A stretch of DNA of 64,000 nucleotides, from the NCBI RefSeq assembly GCF_958298935.1, contig NC_084943.1:12827001-12891000 (forward strand). Direction: 5' to 3'. The translations under genes were made by a program, and so were the position numbers. This document shows positions 46,040-58,416 of the stretch, piece by piece. Source of the DNA: Phragmites australis (taxonomy: Eukaryota > Streptophyta > Magnoliopsida > Poales > Poaceae). The notes under the pieces were generated by a model. That model was not told the origin of the DNA and did no database searches. It was given only the letters and a program-made list of their open reading frames with translations. Positions within the stretch are counted from its first letter, which is position 1; each line of letters starts with the position of its first letter.

Positions 46040-46500
46040 TAAAATGGCTTGATGCCCGCGCCCTCTGATACTTAGAGAATTTTCACCTTCCCTCCTGTGC
46101 CCTCCAACGAAACGCCACCCGACACCGAGGAGCCCAAACCGCTGGAGGACCACGAGCCCGAGCTCGCTGTCCCTGTCCTCCTCGACGCCATCCTCCTCCT
46201 CCCCGGTGCCATCGCCGTCCTCCTCCCCGGTGCCATTCCTATCCTCCTCAATGCCGTCGTCCTCCTCCCCAGCCCGCACTCCTCCCGACTCCAGCCGTCT
46301 CCTCCCTGGCCCGACGACAACCGTCAAGCCGTAAAGAGTAGCTACCCCCTCCCGGCCGAGCCGTTGTAGCCGGTGTTCAGGCCAAGCTGTGTGATGCCCC
46401 TCCCTTCTTCTCTGTGTGATGCCGGCCAACATGCCGCTATGATGCCCGGCCATCATGTCGTTGTGATGCCCGGCCATCTTGCCGTTGTCCAATTATACCT
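46040..46500. other. GC-rich low-complexity block inside the CACTA element
   Basis: Overlapping open frames on both strands (45869-46492 minus, 46097-46369 plus) arise from a Pro/Leu- or Gly/Glu-coding repeat of ctcctccccggtgccat. A second short repeat, tgatgcccggccatc, occurs three to four times at 46390-46490. No domain is recognisable. It may be a captured fragment. Confidence 0.35.
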
Positions 46501-47202
46501 AAATTGATGGATATCTGTCACTTTGTTCATAGCGAGCTAGAAGGGCATGATTATACAAACTTGAATAGAATGGAGACTAAACCAGCAAAACTAAATTATA
46601 GTGGCTTCCTTGGAGAAATTTCACAGCTTTATGGGCTTATATTGGTTCCTTTTTTCTAGTAAGTTGTGGAGAGTCTTCTCTAGTTTATTGCTTTATATGT
46701 TTTATTTGTTTCGAAATGCAATGAGAATGGCGTGTAGTAGAATTACTGATATGGAGTTGTGCTAGGCAACTTAATTTTTCCTTGGGAAAGATTTATTTGT
46801 TTTCTGCATTTCAAGCAATTGGAGCTTGACTTTTTTAGTTAAGCTCAAATGCTATTGTTTGTTGGATGGTGTGACATGGTATGTTGTTCAACCCTGATAT
46901 AGTTTAACTTCTGTTATGTGTTATATTAAAAATTGTATTATTTTCATACTTGTTTTACTTTTTTACAAATGATAAAATTGGAGAACTATTTACCATACAT
47001 ATGACTGCAAAGCTTGACTAGGACGGTTGTTACATATGCACCTTGCACGTCTTTTTTACTATCCCAGTCGAGCTTACAGTCATATATAATTATCTCCATA
47101 ATGTGATGTAGATCAATCAAATAATAGACTCTTCGTTGGATGTTGCATATGATGCTGGCGACTGATTTTTGTTTTTGTTTCTTGGTTTTCTTCTTACACA
47201 CC

Positions 47203-47825
47203 TATTGGGGATCATCTCCCGCCACCCCTTGACTTGAAGGGAACCACAAAGTTTACTGGAGATGCTACGTGATAGCTATCGTGCTGTTGCAGGATTTTGT
47301 CCGTCAGTCGTGGAGATCAAGGAGCGAAGTTGGTCGACGTGTGCGGGCGTCCACGCACCTTCAAGTCCCCGAACCGGCGAAGGCGGAGGCTAATCAACTT
47401 CGACTGTCGAGCGAAGCCTCGGTTCGCATCCTGCATCTTTTGGAATGAGCGAAGGCATGACCTGATCTTCGCCGGGGGGGCGAAGGCTGCCCGTCATGCG
47501 GCCGGGCAAAGAAGGCTTTGACACCCTTCGAATGGATGGCCAGCTCGACAGTGGGCCCGACTACGGTTGTCCTGGGTACTGTTGTAATTATGGGATCATG
47601 CTCATTTGTACCATATTGCCCCCGGATATTTCGGGAATGTAGCAGGTTAGGGGGTAAGATATGTAAACGGGACCTGTGATCGCTGGGTACGGGCTATAAA
47701 TAGAGCCACAGTGTAACCGTAAGGGGTAATTGAAAATTGTTCCACTTCCAGTACGTGTCACTCTAAGGGACCTTCGGTACCTCCGCTTCCGAAGGCCCGC
47801 CTTGTCTGGGACTTCGATCCCAACA
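47203..47825 (+). mobile_element. 5' LTR of Tat-type Ty3/gypsy element D
   Basis: The 623-bp LTR begins TATTGGGGATC (the expected TG has become TA) and ends CCAACA. The TATA box is at 47695-47702. It matches 58417-59038 almost base for base. The 5 bp before it, ACACC (47198-47202), recur right after the 3' LTR (59039-59043): a clean target-site duplication. Confidence 0.95.
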
Positions 47826-47826
47826 G

Positions 47827-47844
47827 TTGGCGCCGTCCGCGGGA
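47827..47844 (+). other. Primer-binding site of element D
   Basis: TTGGCGCCGTCCGCGGGA lies 1 bp after the LTR, of the TGGCGCC class used by Tat-lineage elements. Confidence 0.8.
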
Positions 47845-47860
47845 TCGAACCCACGAAGGC

Positions 47861-49640
47861 ATGCCACCCAAGAAGAAAGCGAAGCCACCCGGAGCAGCGG
47901 AGGCGTTAATGGAACCCCCAGCTACGGTCAGACCTTCGGCCGACAGAACCACTCCGGCCGTACCAGGATCAAGTAATGCTTCAGCCGGGGGGGCTTCGGC
48001 TGGACGAGAGTGGCATTGCGAAGTTGATACAGGGCCACAACAACCTACCGATGGCCGACATGACGACGCACTTCGGGTGGACACGGAGCAAATGCCGATC
48101 ATGGAACCAATGGACCACACTCGCTTCGATCTTCCAGGAAAAGGAGGCGAAAGGGGGCGGAACGAAGAATGGGAGGAACTCGGCGATTTCATGGAGTTTG
48201 AACATGAGGAAGAAACAAACGAAGAAAGAAATGTGAGGCTAGAAGCCGAGGAGTTGGAAAGGCAGCTAGCGCACAAAAAGCGCATGTTGGATGGCCTAGC
48301 AGCGAGCCGGAAAGTCGCAGAGTACCGCAGGCGGGCAGACAAAGCAAGAAAAACATTGGAAAAGATCCAAGAGGAAATCGATATACTCCACCAAGCGGAG
48401 GGCATGTCTCGCCGGCTGACGCCACCGGGAGATTTGATACGAGCTTCGCAAGAAGTTCGGCGAAGACCTTCCACGGGAGATCCGGAGTCACCCCTAGCAA
48501 TGGACCTGCGAAATCAGCCATGGCCGCTAGGATTCAAGATGCCCAGAGTGGTTATGTTTGATGGAGAATCAGATTCGAGAGAATTTCTTTTGAGTTTCGA
48601 GGCAGCTGTAGAGTCAGCCGGGGGGGGGGGGGACGGTGTAACCTTGGCGAAGGCCTTTGTATTGGCGATAAAGGCAATAGCAAGATCATGGTACTCCGCC
48701 CTACCCCCGGGATCCATATATTCATGGGAACAGCTACGCACTGCACCGTACAGCAACTTCCAGGGGAACCGGGTAGACAACATCACCGCAACCGACCTCT
48801 TCGCGCTGAAGCAGCAACCAACAGAAACTTTACAGAGCTATATGCGCCGATTCGTACACATACGTTGTCAGGCGAAGGGGTTGAGCGAAGATACGATCAT
48901 TGATGCCGCAATACAGGGCATCAGAGGGGGGCTGTTGGTAGGAAAGCTCACCAGAAAAAGACCCGCAAGCGTCCAGGAGCTGCTCAACAAGATGGAAGAA
49001 TACTCAAGGTCTGAGCTCGATCATCTCCGAAGGAAAAATGAATTAACGGCCTCCAAAGTAAAACATGCACCACCTAAAGAGGCTGATGGTCGCAATCATA
49101 GAGACAGACTTCACCGTCCAAGAAAACCCGAAGGCTCTGATTATCCAAGCCAAAAGAAGTCAATCAGATCAACCCCGGCCCGCCCGAAGCTGTCCAAGGA
49201 TCGTGCGAAGCCTACAACTTGTCCAATAGAGGAGGCCGAGCGGGCAGGGGAAGAGGCCGCGGAGGTAGAGGAGGACGAGCTCCGCATAACCCGGCAACCT
49301 TTTACTGCGAGCTGCATGGCGAAGGAGCCGGCCACTGGACTAAACATTGCCCACAGGTCGTGGCTATGAAAGAAAGTTTAGCGAAGCAGTCGGCTGATAA
49401 CGGAAGGACAGTTCACCATGCAACAAGCTTCGCAAGAAGCGAAGGGTGGAAAAACCACAGTCAGAATGTGGTGTTTCCAAACCAATGGCAGCAAATTCCA
49501 GCACCACAGAATACACCCGCACCTTCAACTCAATTTGATCAAACTAGGCAAATGAACATTCGGGGCGACCTACCCCGCCACCGCCAAGACCCGCAATCGA
49601 GGCACCACCAGAAAGTAGCAAATCAGTTAATACTATAAAC
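47861..49640 (+). pseudogene. gag: gag of element D
   Basis: The start MPPKKKAKPPG at 47861 is 17 bp after the primer site. The first frame runs 502 codons. Order: acidic/charged N-terminus with a coiled coil (about residues 95-180, NVRLEAEELERQLAHKKRM), then the retrotransposon capsid region (about 215-390; PRVVMFDGESDSREFL, SWYSALPPGSIYSWEQL, YMRRFVHIRCQAKGL). Near 49230 the frame shifts; the other frame carries an RG-rich stretch and a Tat-type zinc finger, YCELHGEGAGHWTKHC (about 49300-49350), and stops at 49638. A run of 12 G at about 48619-48630 within the gene keeps the frame. Apart from the shift, it is nearly whole. Confidence 0.9.
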
Positions 49641-52600
49641 CATGGGTACAATGTGGTGCTGGCCATTTCAGGGGGGTCTAGCTAGCAAACGGAATCCAAG
49701 AGACAATGAAAAGAATACGTGCGAAGGGTTAACCACGTCGGAGTGGGACCAACATACATCAATTCAAGATGGTCCAGCATTCCCATTACATTCTCGCAAG
49801 AAGATATGAGGGTATTAGATTATCTGCACACAGATGCCTTCGTCATTACCGCTAACATCTCGAAATGAAGTACATAGGATATTGATCGATGGAGGAAGCT
49901 CCACGGACATTATCTTCGCTGATGCCTTCGACAAAATGGGGCTGCGAAGAAGTGACTTAAAGCAAGCTGGATCGCCGTTAGTAGGCTTCGGCGGAAACAC
50001 AATCAACGCTCTGGGAAAAATAACAATCCCAGTGTCGTTTGGCGAGCAGATGAATTTCTGCATAGAAGAAATTACCTTCGATGTGGTGGACATTAGCTAC
50101 CCTTACAATGCGATATTTGGGAGGGGATTCCTCAATACATTCGGAGCAATACCACACCACGCATATTTGTGCATGAAGATGCCTGGCCCGGAAGGAGTCA
50201 TAAAGGTGTTGGGAGATCAGCGAGTGGCTAGGCGAATCGAAGTGGGAATAGCTCCAGGAAGAAGAAATGTCCACAACATCGCAGACCCTTCGACGGGTCG
50301 CGAAGTAGGCCACAACCAGCCAAATATAGGGAAATGTGCGAAGGGTGCACCAGAAGGAGCTACTAGAATAGTACAACTAAATCATGAAAAAGAAGATAAA
50401 AAGCTCACAATAGGAGCAGAGGCTCCGGCAGAGGATCAGCAGCAACTTGTAATGTTCCTTCGTGACAACGACGACGTCTTCGTGTGGTCCCTTAGAGACC
50501 TGCAAGGATTAAGTCGGAACATCATTCAGCACAAGCTAAATATGGACCCCAAAGTGAAGCCAAGGAAGCAGAAGCTTAGAAAAGCTTCGGGAGAAAGAGA
50601 AGAAGCAGCAAAGGCTGAAGTAGAAAAACTGCTCGATGCCGGAGTCATACGCGAAGTTATGCACTCGGAGTGGCTGGCCAGCCCTGTGTTAGTAAGGAAA
50701 AGCAATGGAAAGTGGAGAATGTGCATCGACTTCACAGACTTAAATAAAGCTTGCCCCAAGGATGACTTTCCACTACCTAGAATTGACCAACTCGTAGACT
50801 CCGCGGCTGGCTGCGAGATGCTAAGCTTCCTAGATGCTTATGCAGGGTACCATCAAATATGGATGGTGAAGGAAGACGAAGACAAAACGAGTTTCAGAAC
50901 CTCCTTCAGAACATACTGCTTCATAAGAATGCCTTTCGGACTCTGAAATACTGGAGCAACCTTTACAAGGTTGGTGCACGCTGTATTAAAGCCGCAGCTG
51001 GGACAAAATGTATTGGCCTATGTTGATGATATAGTAGTAAAAAGTACCAGGAGGAGCCAACACATCGAAGACCTCTGGGAAACCTTCGATAATCTGCAAA
51101 GAGCAGGCTTAACATTAAACCCAGAAAAATACGTCTTTGGAGTGCAATCCGGAAGACTCCTAGGGTTTCTGGTGTCGAAAAGAGGCATCGAAGTGGATCC
51201 TCAAAAGATACAAGCAATTTTAGATATGAAACCAACGCAAAACAGAAAACAAGCCCAATGCTTGGCAGGAAGGCTAGCAGCATTGAACAGGTTCATTGCA
51301 AAGTCTGCCGAGCGAAGTCTACCATTCTTCAAGGTGTTAAAAAGTTCTGACCCTTTCAAATGGGGTGCGGAGCAGCAAGCAGCCTTCGATGAGTTAAAAA
51401 TCTACTTGATGAAGCTTACAGCACTGACCAGCCCAGATCCAGGCGCAGATTTGCTGTCATACATAGCGGCATCCCCATCGGTAGTCAGCGCTGTACCTGT
51501 ACAGGGAAAACCCGAAGACAATAGGCTACACCAAGCACCGGTGTACTATGTATTCGAAGCACTAGCAGGCCCAAAAAAGTCATACACAGAGTTGGAAAAA
51601 GTAGCGTATGCACTAGTAATAGCATCCCGCAAGCTCCGCCACTATTTCACTTCTCACAAGATTACAGTGCCAACTTCCTTACCCCTTTGCGATATGTTCG
51701 AAAACAAAGAAACCATCGAAAGAATAGCGAAGTGGGCAATGGAGATCGCTCCATTCATGATCATTTTTGTGGCACGAACATCATTAAAATCGCAGGCACT
51801 GGCAGACTTCATGGCGGAATGGACACCTATCTGGACCGCGTATTACGACGGAGCTTGGGGAGCTATAGGAGCAGGAGTTTCGGTAGTAATGTTTTCACCT
51901 TCGGGGATGAAGCTGCGATACGCCGCCAGGTTAGAGTTCCGCTCCACAAACAATACAGTGGAATACGAAGCTATACTCCTGGTACTTCGCAAGGCAAAGG
52001 CTTTGGGAGCCCGGTGAATACTTGTCAAAACAGACTCGAAGGTCGTAGCAAGTCAAATTGAAAAAACATTCCAGGCAAAGGAACCAGAGCTGATCAAGTA
52101 CAGAGTAGCAGTGCGAAGAATGGAAAAATACTTCGTCGGATTCACAGTCAAAAGTGTATCAAGGAATGATAACAACGAAGCAGATGAGCTAGCGAAAGCG
52201 GCTTTGCAGAACCTGCCTATGCTCCAGACGTTTTCTATCAGAAGCTAACTGAACCGGCCCTCGAGGACAATTTCAACCAAACGCGCCTGGTTGCAACAAT
52301 CGAAAGCGAAGACTGGCGTTTTCCAATAATGGCATATCTTCGAGGAAAAGCGCATGGCTCAGAGGGCCAGAAATTATAAAGTTATAGATGACAATCTGTA
52401 CAAAGCAGGAGTCTGCGCACCATTCTTGCGATGCATATCTCTGAAAGAAGTCCAACAACTGTTAAGCGAAATTCACAGCGGGTTGTGCGGTTCTCATATC
52501 GAAACAAGGGCTTTGGTCGGAAAAGCATACAGGCAGGGCTTCTATTGGCCAATGGCTGTAAATGATGCGGACCAACTGGTTCGAAGTTGCCAACAGTGCC

Positions 52601-53502
52601 AATTCTAGGCGAAGGGATCAAACAGACCGACGACAAAGACACAATTCATTCCGCCGATCTGGCCATTACGGCGATGGGGAATTGACATTGTTGGGCAGCT
52701 GCCGCCAGCCCCAGGGAATTTGCAGTATGCGGTGGTGGCAGTAGAGTACTTTTCAAAATGGGTAGAAGCAATGCCACTTGTGAGCATAACATCAAGAAAC
52801 ATACAGAAATTCCTATGGCAGAATATTGCGTGCCGCTTTGGGGTTCCAAGCGAAGTAACCGTGGACAATGGCACTCAGTTCGATAGCAGTTTTAGAGATT
52901 TCTGTAATGGTCTGGGCATAAAAGTAATTTTTGCATCAGTATACCACCCACAATCTAATGGCGCAGTTGAGAGAGCAAATGGCATCATCTTCGCGGGGGT
53001 CGCGAAGCGTCTTCACGGATTGCCAAAAGGAAAGTGGGTCGAAGAACTGCCCAAGGTACTATGGTCATTAAGAACAACGGTTGCAAGACCAACGGGATAC
53101 ACGCCATTTCGCCTCCTCTTCGGCGAAGAGGCCATGACTCCAGAGGAATGCAAAACAAAATCATTCAGGGTCGGGAATGAACTAGACCAATGCGAAGAAC
53201 TATCATAGAAAGATGCCCTTGAAGAAGTAAGATTGCAAGCCGCAAAAAACCTGGCCAATTATCAAAAAGAGACAAGAAAATGGAGAGATAGGAATGTATC
53301 CGGAAAGATCTTCGCCCCCGGAGACTTGGTGCTGCGAAGGTTCGGTACAACAGCATTGGTTGGAAAACTTCAGAGTAAATGGGATGGCCCTTTCATAGTT
53401 AAAAGATCTTTGAGACCCGGCTCATATCATTTAGCTAATATGGAAGGTGAGGAGCTTCCGCACACCTGGAACACAGACAATCTTCGCAAGTTCTACGCCT
53501 GA
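49641..53502 (+). pseudogene. pol: pol of element D: protease, RT, two RNase H domains, integrase
   Basis: Most of it lies in one frame (49834-53502). Protease [12 protein letters not shown] at 49888; a 1-bp indel near 49862 separates it from its N-terminal part. RT 50600-51180 with [15 protein letters not shown] and catalytic AYVDDIV (51019). A degraded RNase H follows (SYTELEKVAYALVIASRKL). Then comes a second, archaeal-type RNase H (YYDGAWG at 51841, DSKVVASQIE, NEADELAKAA), the hallmark of the Tat lineage. Integrase: HHCC part to 52606, core WGIDIVG, VDNGTQFD (52863) and GAVERANG (about 52970), C-terminal beta region to 53502; no chromodomain. Stops: TGA 50944, TGA 52015, TAG 52606, TAG 53206; compensating frameshifts at about 52220 and 52355. 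Confidence 0.92.
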
Positions 53503-53824
53503 AGGTCGGCAACAAAAGTCCGAGACTCCAATGTAATTTTCAATTTCGTAGTATTTCTTGTAATCACATTGTAAGGGTACTGCACTCTTTTCCTCACAGG
53601 GGGACCCCTTCACCAGGGGGTGAGGTTTTTAACGAGGCAGAAACCCATGTAAACAATGATAGTGCCACCCAAAAAAAAAATGTTGCTTGTCTCGAGTACT
53701 AGTAGTTTTCATCGAAGTGCGCCAGCCAAAAGGTAGATTGGTGCACCAATCGACGACTAGAACGCGGTGTGAAGTGTAAGCAAACAAACGTACACTTGCG
53801 ACCTTCGCGGAATTACAAAAACCG
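53503..53824. other. Spacer after pol of element D
   Basis: Non-coding. Contains an A-run (53669-53677) and several ttcg/cgaag motifs. No terminator-like structure stands out. Confidence 0.4.
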
Positions 53825-54440
53825 CTAGGGGGCTAAGAGTGTCTGCCCCCGCACCGAAGGGAAAAACATACCTTCAGGAGAAAAAACGAAGTGTCGCTGA
53901 ACCAGCAAAAAGGCAGCACACTTCGCCATAAGTTGGGGGCTAAGAGTTCCTGCCCCCGCACCGGAGGGAAAAACATGCCTTCGGGAGAAAAAACGAAGTG
54001 TCGCTGAACCAGCAAAACGGTAGCGCACTTCTCCATAAGTCGGGGGCTAAGAGTGCTTGCCCCCGCACCGAAGGAAAAAACATGCCTTCAGAAGAAAAAA
54101 CGAAGTGTCGCTGGACCAACGAAACGGCAGCGCACTTCGCCAGAAGTCGGGGGCTAAGAGTTCCTGCCCCCGCACAGAAGGGAAAAACATACCTTCGGGA
54201 GAAAAAATGAATTGTCGCTGAACCAGCAAAAAGGTAGCGCACTTCGCCAAAAGTCGGGGGCTAAGAGTGTTGCCCCCGCACCGAAGGGAAAAACATGCCT
54301 TCGGGAGAAAAAAACGAAGTGTCGCTGGACCAACGAAACGGCAGTGCATTTCGCAAATAACTCGGGTGGAAATATCAATTGTCCCCCGAGATGAAGTAAA
54401 ATCAAGCCTTCGAAGCTAAAAGTCGGGAGCCAAGAGTGCT
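53825..54440. repeat. 107-bp tandem array, about 5.5 copies, in element D
   Basis: cgaagtgtcgctg(a/g)accagc recurs at about 53887, 53994, 54101, 54208 and 54315, always 107 bp apart. Each unit also has tcgggggctaagagt and cccccgcaccgaaggg. Minus-strand open frames here (for example 53940-54242, 54047-54349) are repeat shadows. Since 107 is not divisible by 3, frames close after about one unit. Confidence 0.92.
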
Positions 54441-54479
54441 TGCCCCCGCCCAGGCCGAAGTTACCTGCGACTAAAAGTC

Positions 54480-54497
54480 GGGGGGGGGGGGGGGGGG
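54480..54497. repeat. Run of 18 G
   Basis: Follows the phrase ctaaaagtc that ends the 107-bp array. Its length is likely to vary between copies and between sequencing reads. Confidence 0.9.
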
Positions 54498-54707
54498 CGG
54501 CGTTTTAAAAAAATAAAATAAAATAAAAATAGTAGCCCCATGCAATCGTAGGAAACTGCGGCGAAATTCGGGGGGACGGCTTCGCCAAATACGTCTGACC
54601 CGAAGACCCAACTAAAGAGATTCAGAACGCCTCGAATTGCAAAAAATGCTTTAGGCGCCATGCCACTAAAAGTATAACAAAAGAACAAATCATAATACAA
54701 AACCGAT

Positions 54708-57700
54708 TTATTCCGCATCATAATCAACATCTGGATCAACAAAATCCTTATACAAACGACTGAAAGAAAATTGAAAAGCAATGCCTTCGCTGGCATGAAA
54801 ATGCGATGTTGGGGCCGGATGGGCCCCAACCTGAGTACAATATGACGACGACGTAGGGATATCGTCGTCGCTACCACTGCGCCTCACTACCTGCGAAGAG
54901 GGACCACGGCGATAGCAAATTTGCGGTCTGTGCAAAACCGCCTCTTCGTCTTGAGGTTCAATCTTCGGCTCAAGGAGCACCGATGTGCCTTCAACATCTC
55001 CCTTCGTTGCACGGCGCAATTCCATTCAGTTCGTCGACTAGCTAGCGTCGAAGGACTAACGGATTTCCAAAACGCTTTTGTCCTAGCGTTCATATCATCA
55101 TACGACCTACACTTCGCATGCCAATACCGCTCAAGCTCGATATCGGCATGACGTCGGTGAAATGATTCCCAGCAGGACCAGGACACATAAAAATTGTCCC
55201 TCATCGTTGTCAAAGGCACAGCCTCTTCGGCTACTTGAGCAGTGTCCGAAGGAAGGACCTGCGCAGGGAGCTCAAAAGGTCAATAACACTTCAAAATAAA
55301 CATAAAATATATTACACAACCAATGTGTTACATCGTCAATTACAAAAGCGAAAGCATAAACAATATGACCCTTCGCGCCGATTCAGCCCACCTTCCCAGT
55401 ATCTTCGGTTATCGTGGTCGTCGGTTTCGACGAGGGATCATCCCTTGCCTTGGCCTAACAAAAAATTAATAATAATAAAATCATTATTACTACACATAAT
55501 CCTTTTATAATCTTCGACCAGACAAAACAAAAGTTAACTCAACATACCCTTTGTCGGTTCATTTCGGCTTCTCGAAGAGCAAGCTCGCGGCCGTGCTTGC
55601 ACCAATAATTGGTGGTGAATGATCGAGCAGTGCTCTTTGATGCCTTCGTAACGGTCGAAGTTGACAGATCCGAAGGGTACTGGAAGGAAGGCCTCTTGAG
55701 AGCAGTATGATGGTTGCAACCCGTCATCTCGATAGACTGCACGAGACTTCAGGCTGCAACCATCGCGTAGAAATCGCTGTAAAATTGTGCGGCAGGAAGG
55801 AGGCTACCACTGGTCTCATTGATCCAACTAATAAGTCCACCCAGCCCTACAAGTTCGATTGATGGGGGAGTCGCCGAGGCGCCAATAGCTTCGAAGCTCC
55901 CCAATGAAATTAAGAGCATCGTTGTTATAAGCCTTCTCTTTGCTTAATTCAGACTGCAGCCGCTCCACTTTCTCCTTCTCCGATGCGCAAAGTGCTTGCA
56001 ATTCACACACTTGCGCCTCGAAGGACTGTAGGTTCTGGCGAAGACAGCTTACTTCGCTGTCCGTAATCCCCTTCTCCGAGCGAAGGGTGCTAACCTCCCT
56101 TTCAAGCTGCTCCAGTCATAATTCGGCATCCTTCGCTCGCCGTGACATCTCACGTTTCTGGCCCTCAGCTTTTTCCGCCCATTTTTGCAACAAGTCAATC
56201 TGGGCATGAGTGCTTCGGGCCCGGGCTTCGGATTTTTCACCCTGCTTGCGTTGAGCTCGTGAGAGGATCAAAACCTGCAGTATCGAATACAAGTCAGCAA
56301 AATACCAGGTTGTTTAATGTAAGAAAATATACGATATACCTTCGCTATAGCCACATCAGATGCATCGATCAGCTCGCTTGTAGACTTCTGGGCAAGCGGA
56401 ATCTCGAGTTCAGGAAGGACGAAGGTACCAAACATCTTCTTCGCATCACTGACCTCCCCGATACTCAGTTCAAAAGTGGCGGGCCGTAACGCCTCAGGCG
56501 CAATGGCCTTCGCGTCAAGCAGCCCGCCGAGACCCATCAAACCCTTCCCTCTGCGGCGGGGCGCACTCGGCGTTGACTCTTAGGTCTCGGAAGATGAGCT
56601 CAAAGGTGATGAGGGTGATGAGTACGCCGCCACCTTCGGCCTCAAGCTCCTCCTGAATGGCGGGCTCGGTTGTTGCGCCCGCCTCTGTCAATTCCTCATC
56701 ATCGCTCAGAATTAATGTTGGGAGATCGACGCGCGAGCAAAACAAGGATTTCGACGCCTGGACCTCCTGCGTGCCTTCAGAACTCTCCCGACAGGCCATG
56801 TCGCGCGAAGCAGCAGAGCCCTCCAGAGACGTTTCTGTGTGAAAAACCTCGGGCGCGGCTTCGCGTGGTCTTTTCCAGAGGGCAACAGCTTTCTTGGTGC
56901 GGCCCACCTTCGGCGACCACTCTGGGTGCTTCCTCTTCGTCGAAGGGCCAACAGCGGGCTCTTCGCCCGCTTCCGCTGCTGGGGAGCCCCCCGCACTACT
57001 TTGCAGCATGGCGGCAATCTTCGGTCGTCTAGCATATGATAGACCTCGATACTCGAAGATTCTGTTCAGTCTTCGGGTAAGTCCCTGGTCGGCACACAGC
57101 TGTGCCTCGCCAGGTGTAATCTTGCCGACTAACATTATAGCCTTCGCCTCCACCTCGGCGACTGGCAAATCTGGAAGAAATCATAACCGTTAATCAAGGA
57201 AATTTAAATTATGTAAAAATGCGCGGACAAGAGGGCACCTGCGAAGCCGTCCAAAGTAGGATGGGGCCGGCAAAGCCCCTCGGGCCCCTTGTCCCCGAAT
57301 TTCGGAATAACCCAGCCATGGCTAAGAGGCCAGACTCCGGTAGCCAAGAACTCCTCCACCAAGTCACGGGTAGAAAGATGCTTCGCACACCTAGCAAAGG
57401 CTTCAAGGGTAGTTTGCTGTGATGATTTCAACCGCACATTTGGCGCACGGTTTCCCTTCACTTCTTTGCATCTAGATACAAGGTATTCTTCGGCCTCTAC
57501 CTTGTGGTAGAACCACCACTGAGTCCAATCACTTGGCCACTTATTCTTGTACACCACCGCGGGCGTAGACAAGCCAGCGCGATAGGCGAAGTTCAGACAC
57601 CCATAGTGGGCCTCACTCTGCACTCTGCGGGCGAAGACCGACTTAGGTTGGTGGTGCAGTCGATGCGCGGCAGCGAAGGCCCTGGCGGACGCCTTAACCC

Positions 57701-58108
57701 CCTCCGAGCGAGCGGCCCAGGCGAAGAGGCTCATTCTAACTATGGAATTAGGGGTCAATTGATGCAAATAGACCTCGAAGAGTTTTAATACTTTGATCAC
57801 CATCTCGTCACAAGGAAGCCGAAGGCCAGCCCGAAAATAGTGCACAAACACAATAGCCTCATTATCAGCGGGCTCCAGTATCTCTCGTTTGCCAGGAAGT
57901 CAGACCTTCGAGACATCACCAGCCAGAACTTCGCCGTCCACTTTGGATTGGCCAATCCAGTAGGTCTTCGGTCAGGAGGATCTAAGCTTCGGAGCCATCT
58001 AGTCCAAGAAATTCCTTCACAGCGCGATGACAACCGGGGGCATCGTCTAAGGCATCTGAAAAACTGTAACTGACTTTGTACGAGAGCGACAGCTTCTAGC
58101 ATGGGCAC
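54708..58108 (-). pseudogene. Antisense multi-part gene of element D (putative gypsy-type transposon family) with coiled coil
   Basis: It runs opposite to gag-pol. Piece 1 (58108 to 57204) has GLRLPCDEMVIKVLKLFEVY, LHQLTPNSIVRMSLFAW and WPSDWTQWWFYHKVEAEEY, matching my memory of the Pfam family 'putative gypsy type transposon' (PF04195). A 1-bp loss near 57869 splits it. Piece 2 (57168 to 56515) has a basic part and an acidic block (LILSDDEEL). Piece 3 (56540-56268) and piece 4 (56270 to about 55828) end in a long coiled coil (CELQALCASEKEKVERLQS). Further pieces lie at 55742-55539 and 55219-54708. Breaks between pieces look like introns plus decay; junctions are not proven. Function unknown. 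Confidence 0.6.
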
Positions 58109-58416
58109 GGTAAAAAATTTATGACAGCAGCCCGATATTTATAGGGCGAGACGGTGGCGGTTACAATTTCCCGCATCAAAAATTGTACCGGCACCGAAAA
58201 ACATGCTCGGACATCCACCATGAACATTAAATGCAAGCAGTTATAGAGATCGTTGCGTCGCCGCTAAGGAGCATTAAAAAAAACATACAACATCTAAAAA
58301 TTAACAGCGTGCATTGAATCCAGCAAACTTCGACAAGCCGAAGGGGGACGACATTTAGATATCTCGAAGGCTACAAGCTCGGCCTATCGAAGATAAACCT
58401 TGCCAGTAGGGGCGAC
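58109..58416. other. Region between antisense gene and 3' LTR of element D
   Basis: Likely holds the promoter of the antisense gene: a minus-strand TATA-like ataaat is near 58137-58145 (plus-strand atttataggg). Just before the LTR, agtaggggcgac is a weak polypurine tract. Confidence 0.4.

Noticed and set aside
47758..48474. 238-codon minus-strand Ser-rich frame
   Set aside because: It is the antisense of the well-supported gag start of element D; the Ser-rich composition reflects the Glu/Arg codons on the other strand.
53833..54405. Minus-strand Cys/Phe-rich frames resembling a small secreted protein family
   Set aside because: They lie wholly in the 107-bp array, and each is about one unit long in shifted frames; best explained as repeat shadows.
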